NCBI GenBank assembly: GCA_023105745.1
Contig: JALGQZ010000003.1
Coordinates: forward strand, 43,362,185-43,426,184
DNA: 64,000 nucleotides
Direction: 5' to 3'
From: Austropuccinia psidii
Taxonomy: Eukaryota > Basidiomycota > Pucciniomycetes > Pucciniales > Sphaerophragmiaceae
Shown: positions 1 through 9,394 of the stretch, piece by piece
How positions within the stretch are numbered: position 1 is the first letter of the stretch
Layout: each line of letters begins with the position of its first letter
Notes under the pieces: model-generated
What the model was told of the DNA's origin: nothing
What the model saw: the letters and a program-made list of their open reading frames with translations, nothing else
Database searches by the model: none
Made by a program: the position numbers and the translations under genes

Positions 1-1040
1 AATCTTAGTTACTATTAAATCAACCTCTGTTTTGAAAACTTTTATCCTTCATTAAAATAAATTCAATTCGTTGAGGCCATTAAATCCAGAAGTGGCTCTG
101 AAATAAAAGATGATACAGACTTACTACATATTCTATGTACTAAGAGATATATCCTCCCACAAAAGCCCCAGAAATTACCATATATTTACATCTCATGTAA
201 TTTAAAGAGCTTCTCATGCAAAAGGCTTGGTAAGTTATCCCATACATCTCACAATTCATCCTCCAAAATTTTTCCAAGTATCCAGGGTGATAAAGTATTG
301 GAGATTTTTTCCAGAAATAAATCAAGTTATACCAAAATACAATTGTAAATGGAATTAGGAATATTGGAATTGAATTGGAATCAATGTTCTTTGGGTAAGA
401 TTGGAATGTTTCTTTGAGTTAGCCATGGGGCCATTGTCTTGTATACTCAGAGGGTGACTTCAGTGTTAATAAAAGACAACAGGAATCATATTGTCTTTTC
501 CCACATGAAAGGTAGGAGATTTCAAAAGGAAGTTCAGGATGAGATATTTCTATGGTGTATTGGCTTGATGGATACAATTATGTTACTACTTTCAAAATGG
601 CCTCCAAGTGATGGTGTGGAATATTCTGACCATACAAAAAGGTGAATATATCAATTTCAATTCAAATTATGTAATTTAAAGGCTAGTATGAGTTGATTCA
701 GGTACTTAATTCAAATAAAACTTTTCTTGGAAATTAAAAAAAGCTTTTTTAGCTGAGCTTTGGATTCAAAGTTTCTATGCATAACTCAAGTGTTTATCAA
801 ATAATTAAAATAGAAGAATCTCCTCCAGATTACTATTATTTTGAAAAAAGTATTCTTTCAAATTAAGATTATAAAATTTTACCCTTGATAGTTCCAGCAT
901 GTAGAATAAATACAGCTGTAAGCATTTAATCACTGCTTACAAAGATCTTGAGTACAAATCAAAAATCCATTGGGATTTTGAAAATTGAATGGGAATCTCT
1001 TGGAAAGATTAACAGCATATACATAATTTTCTTAGATTTG
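1..1040. other. Flanking DNA without recognisable gene
   Basis: AT-rich sequence left of element A. Only short open frames (about 60-70 codons) occur and none shows a motif I recognise. It ends in GTTAC, the left copy of the target duplication of element A. It could be old decayed repeat DNA; I see no proof. Confidence 0.6.
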
Positions 1041-1045
1041 GTTAC

Positions 1046-2957
1046 TGTGAGCCTTGAGGTATATTTTACATACCCAAATAGGCCACAATTATCTTAAAAA
1101 GAAATTTTGAATTATGCAAAACTCATAAGTCATGCATATATCCAAAATTCATCATTTTCAATTTCAGAAAAGATGAATAACTTTTTATTGAGTAAGTAAA
1201 TCCATGGATTTAAGACCAGATTTGGATTCTACACAAAAATTCACCTAGGGTAGCTCCATAGAGTGAATAAGCTCAATTTAAGTATTTGAGGTGGTAAAAT
1301 GGAAAATACTTCAATACCACATCATTAATACCACATAAAAGATCCGTGAAAATTTTTGTTTTTCTTGATTTTTAGCCAAAATAATGGGAAAGTGAGAAAT
1401 CCCATGTTACATATACACTAAGAATAGTGTTATGCATGTTTTGAGCACTTAATATCATGGTATTCTTACATGGACTTTTGGTACACCCATAGTGGATATC
1501 TCACTTTAAGCTTAAATTACTATTTTGACGTAAAAATTAGGCAAGGGGGACAAAAGACATCAAAGAGAGCCAGGGTACCCAACTTCTGAGGCCTCAGAGG
1601 CGTGGATAGCTCCAGAGCATGGATCCATGGATCATCTTAGCCCAATTGGTAAACTAAAACTCTTTGGGAACTTGGTTACCAAGTTACACCTACTGTAATC
1701 ATAAGAAAAATAGCAAATAACCTGCTATTTTGACGTGCCAAGGAGGTAATAAGCTACTTAGACTCCTGTAACCACGTCAATTCTTGATGACTTTCCATGA
1801 CTAGACCCTAAAAGAGTAATTAAACCCTTTTGGGATCCATATTCATTGATTTACCTCATAGCAACCAGCAAAATACTGCTATTTGCAATTCTACATAGAA
1901 ATAAGGTAAAAACTTCAAAAATTCATTAAAAATACAATTCTTAATGAATCCTTCTGAAACTTTCAGGACCAATGGAGAACTGTATTATCTATGGTACAAC
2001 CAAAAAGAATTATGGTTTTACTAGTAAAATTAAAAGTTTTACTTACAGTCCATTTTTGACCATTCTACGTGAAACACTGAATCTTCAAAAATTCACAGTA
2101 ATTACAACCTGTGATGAAATTGGCAATAACATTGAGAAATCAATGATTATTTTAGAATACAAGAAGATTTACAGATGTTACTCCTTTTATTCTTAACCAT
2201 ATTGGGGTTGGTAGTCACGTAAAAGCATCAATTAAGTAATTATGATAATCTTACGTGACAACAGATGATGCAATCATTAATCCAAAAGGGTTTATTGTTT
2301 TCTCACTCACTGGTTTTTCAGTTTGCTCCATGGCACGCCTCTGTGAGCTGTTGTTGACTTAAAAGAAGCCTCTTCTTGCTGTTTTCTCTGCATCATCATC
2401 TTATCAATTTATTAAATCATTATTACCAACAAGTAAGTATTAGTTAAAAGCTATTCTTAAGTGTTTTAAATCTTTCAAAATCATCCAGAAAGACGTGAAA
2501 TCATAGAATCCAACTATATTTTGTTGTAATACTGTTATAAATCCTTTTGATCCCTTAAATCCACAATTCCACGTCAAATTTCTCTACTCTTACCTATCAA
2601 TAAGTTCTTTGGAGTATTAGTGAGTCATTTATTCTTAATTCTTAAAGTTTTTCTCTAGTAATAGTTTTCTTCAAGAATTATCTTTATAATTATTCTTGCA
2701 AAAGATAATTATATATTAAAATAATTTTATTATTTTAATAAAGAAGTTTTTATTATTAAATTCTTCTTGTAATTGATTCTTGTAGACAATTACTTGCTCA
2801 CTGTTAAAATCACTAGTAGTGCTTAACACGTGAAAGAAATAATTTTAATTATTTAATTGTGGTTATAATAATATTTTATTATTATATTTCATAAGAACAG
2901 ACATAGTACTGTTGATTAATATTAATATTATCATCAGTTTCATAGTCACATCTTACA
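1046..2957 (+). repeat. 5' LTR of element A
   Basis: 1912 bp, TGTGAG...CTTACA. It matches 9395-11292 almost base for base, but has an extra 14-bp block near 1322-1340 (a local duplication of an AATACCAC-containing stretch). It holds many ACGT-core motifs (TGACGT, CACGTC, TACGTG). A 74-codon open frame at 1972-2196 is cut to 62 codons in the other LTR by one base change and is not called a gene. Confidence 0.96.
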
Positions 2958-2975
2958 TTTGGGGGCCTGGCCGTG
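2958..2975 (+). promoter_or_regulatory. Candidate primer-binding site, element A
   Basis: Directly after the 5' LTR comes TTTGGGGGCCTGGCCGTG. The same block follows the LTR in elements B, C and, degraded, E. Its position and conservation fit the site where minus-strand DNA synthesis is primed. A TGG start two bases inside the LTR edge would pair with a tRNA CCA end; which tRNA is not known. Confidence 0.65.
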
Positions 2976-3551
2976 TTTTTTGAACCTTGTACCCTTAATT
3001 AATATATTTTTAAGCTCTAAAATATATTAATTGAATATTTTTTTCCTTTCATTTTAAAGACAAAATAATTCTTATTTTTGAAATTGTTTTGGAAATCTTT
3101 TTCATTGAGGAATTTGGTTTAATTTTATACTGTTTTACACGTGGCTTTTTCACATCCAAAAACTTATAAAATTATTCTTTGAGTTACTCTGAATTAATTT
3201 TCATTCAAAATCTTAAATTTTAATTTTTTTCTTTAAAAAGAATAATTTTTTTAATATTAAAAAATAATAAAATTTATAAAAAATCTTTTAAAAATATCTT
3301 AAAACACAAAAATAATTTCTTTTATCATATTTCTCTTTAAGTGTCTTTAATCAAATACTGTGCAGCTGGTAACAGACTCAGTAAAAGATACATCAATAGT
3401 CCTGAATCTTCAGAAGCAGAATCTTAAGACAGTATTGAGGTGCAGATTGCTAAAAGAGGCACCTTATTCAACTCAGAAAAAGCTAAATTACCACCAAAAG
3501 GTGTGTATTTTATCTTATATTTTCACCTTTTATCTTTAAATTGACGTGAAA
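2976..3551 (+). other. Untranslated leader of element A
   Basis: About 575 bp of AT-rich sequence with runs of A and T and no long open frame, between the candidate primer site and the first start codon. No motif is recognised in it. Confidence 0.6.
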
Positions 3552-6500
3552 ATGGTGCATACCAGAAATGGAAGCAACTATTCAGTCCAACCAGATGGAT
3601 GTGGACAAGGAAGAGGCAAGACCAAATCCAGAAGTGCCAAATCTTCCACAAGAAAGACACATCTGGAGGATGCCAGAGTTGCCCCCCATTCCCCAAGGTC
3701 TGTACCAACAGATTTTGACGTGAATTCTGAGCCTGAACTGATTTATGGTAATATTTCCAGGGCTGAACCACTTTCAGGTGGCAGCAATAGAAATATATCA
3801 ATGCCAGTACAAAAACTGGTTCAGAGCAGCCAAGGAAGAGGAGTGGGAAATCTGCCCAAGCCTTTGGCAGGGGGCCATGAACTCTTACTTACACATCAAG
3901 AGCTTTCTGGGTCAGGAGAAGACCATAGAACTCTTAGGAGGATGGAGCCCCCTGTCTTGCAAAGACAAGGTCAAAAAGATAAAGAATTGGTTGAAGAACC
4001 AAAGTCTTTTATCCATAGACCAGAAGAAAGAGTTGGAAATGACTCCAGCTTTGGAGACAGAGGCACCAGTGGCGTCTACCAGCTCCAAACCAGCTCCAGA
4101 AGTGTCCAAGGACAAGCCCAAGGGACCTCAGAAGAAGCAGAAAGGTCCCAGGAACCATCAAGGCAAAGGAAAAGGCAAAGCCAATTGGCACAGACCCTAC
4201 CCACAAGGGTACAGGATCCCCAAATTGGAGCCTTCAGCCGTGGACAGTGTCTTCAATATGGCCAGAACTCTGATGGAATTCACAGCCAAGGAGCAGGAAA
4301 GGATGAACAGAAACTTTCCACGCAAATAATTGGTGTAAAAACTAGTATTCATGTAGAAATTGGTAAACTTGATAACAAGTTAACTAAAATTGCATCAGAT
4401 ATAGTTGAATTAAAGAAAAATGACAAGAAATACATTGAATTACACCAAGTGACAAATGCCAAACTTGACTTAATTACCAATTCTTGCATAAGAATTGAAA
4501 ACATGTGCCAAGTTCAACATGAGGAGATGGAAGATCTTTTTAAAATGAATGATCAACTTAAGACTCTACAAGACCATGTCTTGAAGATAGTTGAGAACAC
4601 CAATCAATTTGCTATACATTTAGCAAAAAGTGACAGTGAAAGGAAAAAGTTGAAGAATGAGATAATTGCAAGTGTGGAAAAAATTCATAAGAATCATGAA
4701 CCACATATGCCAAGACATTCTACACCTTTGACTGAAGAAAAACTCTCTGTTAAAGAAAGTCTTACACCATTCTTAGGAGAAAATGCCTACTCTGCAAGAG
4801 ATATTCCAAAAATAGAAGAATGGCCAACATTCTCTGGTGAAGGAGAATACAACCATATTGAATTCATCAGGACTATTGATATGTTGCAAGAGGACTTCAA
4901 TATACCTGATGAAATCATAGTGGGGAAATTACACTGTTTGTTTACCAGAACTGAAAAGAAATGGTATTACAAAATGAGGATTGATCATGGTAAACATGAC
5001 TGGTCTTGGTGGAAATCTGAAGTGATTACCAAATGGGCTAATAATTCTTGGAGGTTTAAAATGGAGAATGCTTTTGAAAGTGCCATTTTTAACTCAGAAA
5101 AAGACAAACCACTTACTTGGTTCTTCAAACAAAAAGACAGATTATCTGCTTTACACCCAGATATGTCTGACACTATGATTAATATGAAAATATTAAGAAA
5201 GTGTGGAGGAGAACTGGAACATGCTATCAAAAGCAGATGTGTGGAACCCTGTTCAACAGAGGACTACATTAATGCTATGGAAGATATCATTACCAGGACA
5301 AGAATTGGTAAAACTTGGGTTAAAAACCCAATAGAGTCCAAAATGGTCTCAAAGATTCCTAGAGAAGAAAGAAGACCAGAGAGACCTGTCTTGAAGTGTC
5401 ATAAATGTGGAAGTACTTCACATTTAGCCAACACTTGCCCTAAGAAGACAAAAATCAATGAAGTTCAAGTCATTGAAGAAATCCAGTGTACTGAGGAGAG
5501 AGAAGAGTCTGATCAAGATTCTGCAGTCTCTGAAGATACACCAGTGGAGGACTATCCCATTGAAAAAATTTCAGCTTTCTTTGAGGTCACAGAAGTCCAT
5601 ACCCACTTACCACAGTACAGTGAGGATTGCTGCAACCTGATCAATATCCAAGATGCCAGAATGTGTAAAACAAAACCTGCTAGAGGAAAGGGTTATACTG
5701 CTGGAGCATCCTGTATCACATCAGTTCTGATGAGTGATATTGAAGCCAAAGTAAATTTGGATACAGGGGCATCTTGCACTTGTGTTGGCAAAGATTATCT
5801 CCAAATTATACTTCCTGAATGGAAAAACCATCTATTACCAATAGAAGGTGTACAATTCAGTAGTGCCAGTAACAATATGTACCCCTTGGGCATATTGGAC
5901 ACTAATATTGTATTCCCACATCCAGAAGGAAGTGTAAGAATGAAGACTGAGATTGTAGTAATGGATAATTGCACATCTCAGCACATCATTCTTGGAAATG
6001 ATTACTTAAATATTTATGGTATTGATATAAATAACCATAAAGACAGATATTTCACAATTGGAGATAACAAAAGGCAAAAATTTGCTTTCTCCAATATGCC
6101 AAAACAGATATCTGTAGTATCTTCTGTCAAAGATACTTACAAAGATGAATATGTGTCTAAACAACTTGTTGAAGCACAAATTAATCCATCATTGTCACCA
6201 AAGATGAAGAATGAACTTATTGATGTATTATATACATACAATAATGCATTTGCATCTGATAATGAACCATTAGGCGCTATAAGGGGACATGAAATTGATA
6301 TTACTCTTAATATTGATAGACCATATCCTCCAGTACTTAGAAGACCAGCTTATCCAGCCAGTCCCAGAGCTAGAGAAGCCTTGGAAAAACATATCCAAGA
6401 GTTGATCCAACTTGGTGTGCTAAGGAAAGTAGGCCATAATGAAGAAGTTGAAGTGACAACACCTGTTATTATTGCATGGCATAATGATAAGTCAAGAATG

Positions 6501-6932
6501 GTTGGAGATTTTAGAGCTTTGAATACCTACACAGTTCCAGATAGGTATCCAATCCCTAGAATCCAAGAAACCTTGACTCAATTGTCTAAAGCCAAGTATA
6601 TAACATCAATGGATGCATTAAAAGGCTTCCATCAAAATGTTTTGACGCCTAAAGCTAGGAAATTACTTAGAATTATCACTCACTGTGGCATTTTTGAGTA
6701 TCTTAGAATGCCATTTGGCATTAAAAATGCTCCATCTCATTATCAAAGAATGATGAATACCATCTTCCCCACAGAATTGTCTGAAGGATGGCTTATCATT
6801 TATATTGATGATATTATTATATGTTCTGACTCATGGTCTTTGCACCTTGAAAGACTTGCAAGAGTACTTCATAAAGTTGCAGAAGTGAACATGAAAATTT
6901 CACTTAAGAAAGAAATGCAATTTTGGTTTTGA
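3552..6932 (+). CDS. ORF2 of element A, first part: capsid, zinc knuckle, protease, RT
   Basis: 1126 codons from ATG 3552 (A at -3, G at +4). Residues ~1-255 overlap ORF1 in another frame and are low-complexity. Residues ~255-370 look coiled-coil; ~420-600 are a retrotransposon capsid-like domain (EWPTFSGEGEYNH, WPWW-like WSWW). A CCHC knuckle, CHKCGSTSHLANTC, starts near residue 616. The protease motif DTGA is at 737-740. RT runs from about 900 with YIDD at 1084-1087. The frame is lost at about 6908, where AGAA is tandemly duplicated, and ends at a stop at 6930. The rest of RT continues in the same overall frame at 7038 after a second, compensating one-base loss. The polyprotein would form the particle and process, copy and integrate the element. 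Confidence 0.9.
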   Translation: MVHTRNGSNYSVQPDGCGQGRGKTKSRSAKSSTRKTHLEDARVAPHSPRSVPTDFDVNSEPELIYGNISRAEPLSGGSNRNISMPVQKLVQSSQGRGVGNLPKPLAGGHELLLTHQELSGSGEDHRTLRRMEPPVLQRQGQKDKELVEEPKSFIHRPEERVGNDSSFGDRGTSGVYQLQTSSRSVQGQAQGTSEEAERSQEPSRQRKRQSQLAQTLPTRVQDPQIGAFSRGQCLQYGQNSDGIHSQGAGKDEQKLSTQIIGVKTSIHVEIGKLDNKLTKIASDIVELKKNDKKYIELHQVTNAKLDLITNSCIRIENMCQVQHEEMEDLFKMNDQLKTLQDHVLKIVENTNQFAIHLAKSDSERKKLKNEIIASVEKIHKNHEPHMPRHSTPLTEEKLSVKESLTPFLGENAYSARDIPKIEEWPTFSGEGEYNHIEFIRTIDMLQEDFNIPDEIIVGKLHCLFTRTEKKWYYKMRIDHGKHDWSWWKSEVITKWANNSWRFKMENAFESAIFNSEKDKPLTWFFKQKDRLSALHPDMSDTMINMKILRKCGGELEHAIKSRCVEPCSTEDYINAMEDIITRTRIGKTWVKNPIESKMVSKIPREERRPERPVLKCHKCGSTSHLANTCPKKTKINEVQVIEEIQCTEEREESDQDSAVSEDTPVEDYPIEKISAFFEVTEVHTHLPQYSEDCCNLINIQDARMCKTKPARGKGYTAGASCITSVLMSDIEAKVNLDTGASCTCVGKDYLQIILPEWKNHLLPIEGVQFSSASNNMYPLGILDTNIVFPHPEGSVRMKTEIVVMDNCTSQHIILGNDYLNIYGIDINNHKDRYFTIGDNKRQKFAFSNMPKQISVVSSVKDTYKDEYVSKQLVEAQINPSLSPKMKNELIDVLYTYNNAFASDNEPLGAIRGHEIDITLNIDRPYPPVLRRPAYPASPRAREALEKHIQELIQLGVLRKVGHNEEVEVTTPVIIAWHNDKSRMVGDFRALNTYTVPDRYPIPRIQETLTQLSKAKYITSMDALKGFHQNVLTPKARKLLRIITHCGIFEYLRMPFGIKNAPSHYQRMMNTIFPTELSEGWLIIYIDDIIICSDSWSLHLERLARVLHKVAEVNMKISLKKEMQFWF
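3568..4329 (+). CDS. ORF1 of element A: spliced, overprinted Gag-region protein
   Basis: Predicted 232-residue protein from exons 3568-3697 and 3761-4329, joined in phase 1 across a 63-bp intron (GTCTGT...TTCCAG, with CTGAT near the 3' end). The unspliced frame has a TGA at 3739-3741 inside the intron, so the full product needs splicing. It has an acidic N-terminus, a globular middle rich in Trp and Leu, a Lys/Pro/Gly-rich basic tail that could bind RNA, and a short C-terminal helix-like part ending about where the ORF2 coiled coil begins. The same exon-intron pattern occurs in B, C and E. Between A and B this frame is clearly better conserved (for example ERH-WRMPEL, MNSYL, LKNQS, VFNMA) than the overlapping frame. 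Known family of this domain: none that I recognise. The donor GTCTGT is weaker than consensus. Alternative reading: part of Gag reached by frameshifting. Confidence 0.7.
3698..3760 (+). other. Predicted intron in ORF1 of element A
   Basis: 63 bp, GT...AG, phase 1. It removes an in-frame stop at 3739 and joins two conserved blocks. Because 63 is divisible by three and the other frame is open across it, the overlapping ORF2 frame survives with or without splicing. The positional equivalent is 69 bp in B and 68 bp in C and E. Confidence 0.65.
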
Positions 6933-7037
6933 AGAACTCAAAGCATTAGGACATGTTGTTTCTGGTTTGAGCTTGGGTATTGACAAGAATAAAGTAGCAG
7001 CAGTGTTACTTAAGCCAATACCCCAGAATAAAAAAAA

Positions 7038-9254
7038 ATGATGTCTTTTCTTGGATTTGCTAGTTACTATAGGCAACACTTGAAAGATTTTGCAATTCTA
7101 GCCAAGTCACTTTATAGAATCTGTGATCAACAGACTGTATTTGAAATGACACAGGAAAGAATTAAAGCTTATGAGAAGATAAAGAAAGCCCTTACAGAAG
7201 CACCTTTACTCCTCATGCCTGACTGGAATATTCCTTTTAAATTGTACATTGATGCATGTGGAGATGGATTAGGGGCAGCCCTACACCAAGTCCAAATTAT
7301 TGATGACAAACCTACAGAAGGACCAGTCTGTTATATCTCAAGACAAATCAAACCAACAGAAGCCAGATATGGTGCAAGCCAAATGGAGTGCTTATGTTTG
7401 GTATGGGCACTTGAGAAATTACACTATTACCTTGATGGCAGTGCTTTTGAAGTGATAACTGACTGTAATGCCGTGAAATCACTTCTTAACATGAAAACTC
7501 CCAACAGACATATGTTGAGATGGCAAATAGCCATTCAAGAATATAGAGGAAACATGACTATAGTTCATAAAGCAGGAAACATTCACAAAAATGCTGATGG
7601 ACTTAGTAGATGGGCTTTAGCCAACACCCCTGATAACCCAGCTTATGTACCTTTGGAAGCTGAACCACAGATTCCAATTGAAGGGATTAACATAACTGAT
7701 ATTGGGACTGAATTCTTTGAAGAGGTCAGAGAGTCTTATAAACAAGACAAGAATTGCCATATCTTGACTTCTTTATTGGATAAAGACTGCAAAGACACAT
7801 CTTTGGTTAATACACTAGATGAAGTTTGGAAAAATTCCTATTCTGAAGGAAGATTTCACTTGTTTGATGGGATTATTTACCATAGAACAAAACATTCTTG
7901 TGTGATGACACTGTGTAGTAGATTGCTCATCAATACCATTCTTCATGAATGCCATGATAGCATTTACTCTGGACACCTATCAGAAGACAGAACACTTGAA
8001 AAGGTGAAGAACTGTTCATGGTGGCCATCTTGGAGAAAAGAAACCATTGAGTATTGTCATACCTGTGATAGATGCCAAAAAGCAAACAGGAGTACAGGCA
8101 AGAAATTTGGATTGATGATCCATATTCAAGAACCAAAATCCCCTTGGGAAGTTGTTCACATGGATTGGGTCACAGCACTTCCTCCAAGTGGTGACAAAAG
8201 TTATAATGCTTGTTTAGTAATTGTAGACAGATATAGCAAAACTCCCATATTCTTACCATGTCATAAAGATGACACTGCTATGGATACAGCTCTTCTTTTA
8301 TGGAGTAGAGTTATTTCTCATACAGGGTTATTTAAGAATATCATAAGTGACAGAAACCCCAAGTTCACATCTGCACTTTGGACCAATCTTCATAGATTGT
8401 TTGGGACCAAGTTATCATTCTCTACAGCATATCACCCTCAAACAGATGGGCTAGCAGAGAGGATGATTCAAACTTTAGAAGACATGATCAGGAGATTTTG
8501 TGCTTATGGATTAGAATTCAAAGACTCAGATGGCTTTACCCATGACTGGTGCACTCTGATACCTGCATTAGAATTGGCATACAAGACATCAGTCCATTCT
8601 TCCACAGGACAAACTCCTGCTATGTTAGAAAAAGGAGTGAATCCAAGACTCCCAGCAGACACACTGAGGAAAGACTTGATTGACATTCATCCTACAGCTT
8701 CCAGCTTCAAATTAATGCTTGATAAAGTAAAATACCATGCAAAACAGAGTATGGATGATGCTTTTGATTATGCAAAACAGAAGTGGGACAAAAGTCATAA
8801 AGTACCAGACTTCAAAGTAGGGGACTTAGTTCTAGTTTCAACCTTGAATTTTAATATCAAAGGCCCAAAGAAACTTAAAGATTCTTATGTAGGACCTTTT
8901 GTTATTGTTGCCTTACATGGAACCAATGCATTTCAAGTGGAATTGAGTGGTGAATTGGAAAATAAACACCCCACATTTCCAGTCAGCTTGATAAAACCTT
9001 ATCAACCAGCTGACAAAGAATTGTTTCCTTTAAGGAACCCAGCTCCTTTAACTGTGCCCCCTGTGGAACAGAATGAAGACAGAAAGATAAAGAAAGTCAT
9101 CAAAGAAAGGAGACTTAGGGGTAAAAATCAAAGAGAATATCTTGTCAGATATAGAAATCCAGTACATGAAGATGAATGGATGGCAGAATCAGAAATACCT
9201 GACTCAGATAAACTCTTAAGAAGATTTAGACATGAAAGAAGGCCACAAGCCTGA
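7038..9254 (+). CDS. ORF2 of element A, second part: RNase H and integrase
   Basis: 738 residues continuing the polyprotein. RNase H carries the expected acidic residues: D72 (YIDACG), E117 ([10 protein letters not shown]), D142 (ITDCN) and D187 (NADGLSRW). The integrase has an HHCC zinc domain around 300-350 (CHDSIYSGH, then CHTCDRC) and catalytic D376 (HMDWV), D438 (ISDRN) and E474 (LAERM), with exact D35E spacing. After it come a GPF module (YVGPF...FPVSLIKPY) and a C-terminal chromodomain-like part ([13 protein letters not shown]). Without the upstream indels this would be one protein with 3552-6932. The ATG at 7038 is simply the first Met after the break and is probably not a real start. 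Confidence 0.92.
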   Translation: MMSFLGFASYYRQHLKDFAILAKSLYRICDQQTVFEMTQERIKAYEKIKKALTEAPLLLMPDWNIPFKLYIDACGDGLGAALHQVQIIDDKPTEGPVCYISRQIKPTEARYGASQMECLCLVWALEKLHYYLDGSAFEVITDCNAVKSLLNMKTPNRHMLRWQIAIQEYRGNMTIVHKAGNIHKNADGLSRWALANTPDNPAYVPLEAEPQIPIEGINITDIGTEFFEEVRESYKQDKNCHILTSLLDKDCKDTSLVNTLDEVWKNSYSEGRFHLFDGIIYHRTKHSCVMTLCSRLLINTILHECHDSIYSGHLSEDRTLEKVKNCSWWPSWRKETIEYCHTCDRCQKANRSTGKKFGLMIHIQEPKSPWEVVHMDWVTALPPSGDKSYNACLVIVDRYSKTPIFLPCHKDDTAMDTALLLWSRVISHTGLFKNIISDRNPKFTSALWTNLHRLFGTKLSFSTAYHPQTDGLAERMIQTLEDMIRRFCAYGLEFKDSDGFTHDWCTLIPALELAYKTSVHSSTGQTPAMLEKGVNPRLPADTLRKDLIDIHPTASSFKLMLDKVKYHAKQSMDDAFDYAKQKWDKSHKVPDFKVGDLVLVSTLNFNIKGPKKLKDSYVGPFVIVALHGTNAFQVELSGELENKHPTFPVSLIKPYQPADKELFPLRNPAPLTVPPVEQNEDRKIKKVIKERRLRGKNQREYLVRYRNPVHEDEWMAESEIPDSDKLLRRFRHERRPQA

Positions 9255-9353
9255 ATATGTCTATAAATGTGCTTTAAATTACTTGATCTGAGTAATGTGA
9301 AGAGGTTGGACAGTGGACATTAACCCCCTTTGGGGCCTTATTCTTTTATCACT

Positions 9354-9378
9354 AATAAAATTGTAGTACAATTTTATT
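9354..9378. repeat. Perfect inverted repeat before the purine tract
   Basis: Twelve-base arms (AATAAAATTGTA / TACAATTTTATT) around one G, lying 4 bases before the purine tract. Both strands read AATAAA. A shortened form with the core TGTAGTACAATTTT sits at the same place in element B. Confidence 0.7.
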
Positions 9379-9382
9379 TTTT

Positions 9383-9394
9383 GGTGGGAGGGAA
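9383..9394 (+). promoter_or_regulatory. Polypurine tract of element A
   Basis: GGTGGGAGGGAA lies immediately before the 3' LTR, the usual site and composition of the plus-strand primer of LTR elements. Confidence 0.8.

Noticed and set aside
1..1040. Possible decayed coding sequence at 140-325 and 439-645
   Set aside because: Short frames with no motif or neighbour supporting a gene.
1972..2196. 74-codon open frame in the 5' LTR of A
   Set aside because: One base change gives a stop 12 codons earlier in the 3' LTR copy, there is no homologue among the other LTRs here, and it has no recognisable domain.
6930..7037. A second gene starting at ATG 7038 in element A
   Set aside because: The sequence on both sides is one continuous RT domain in other copies; the ATG is only the first Met after two indels.
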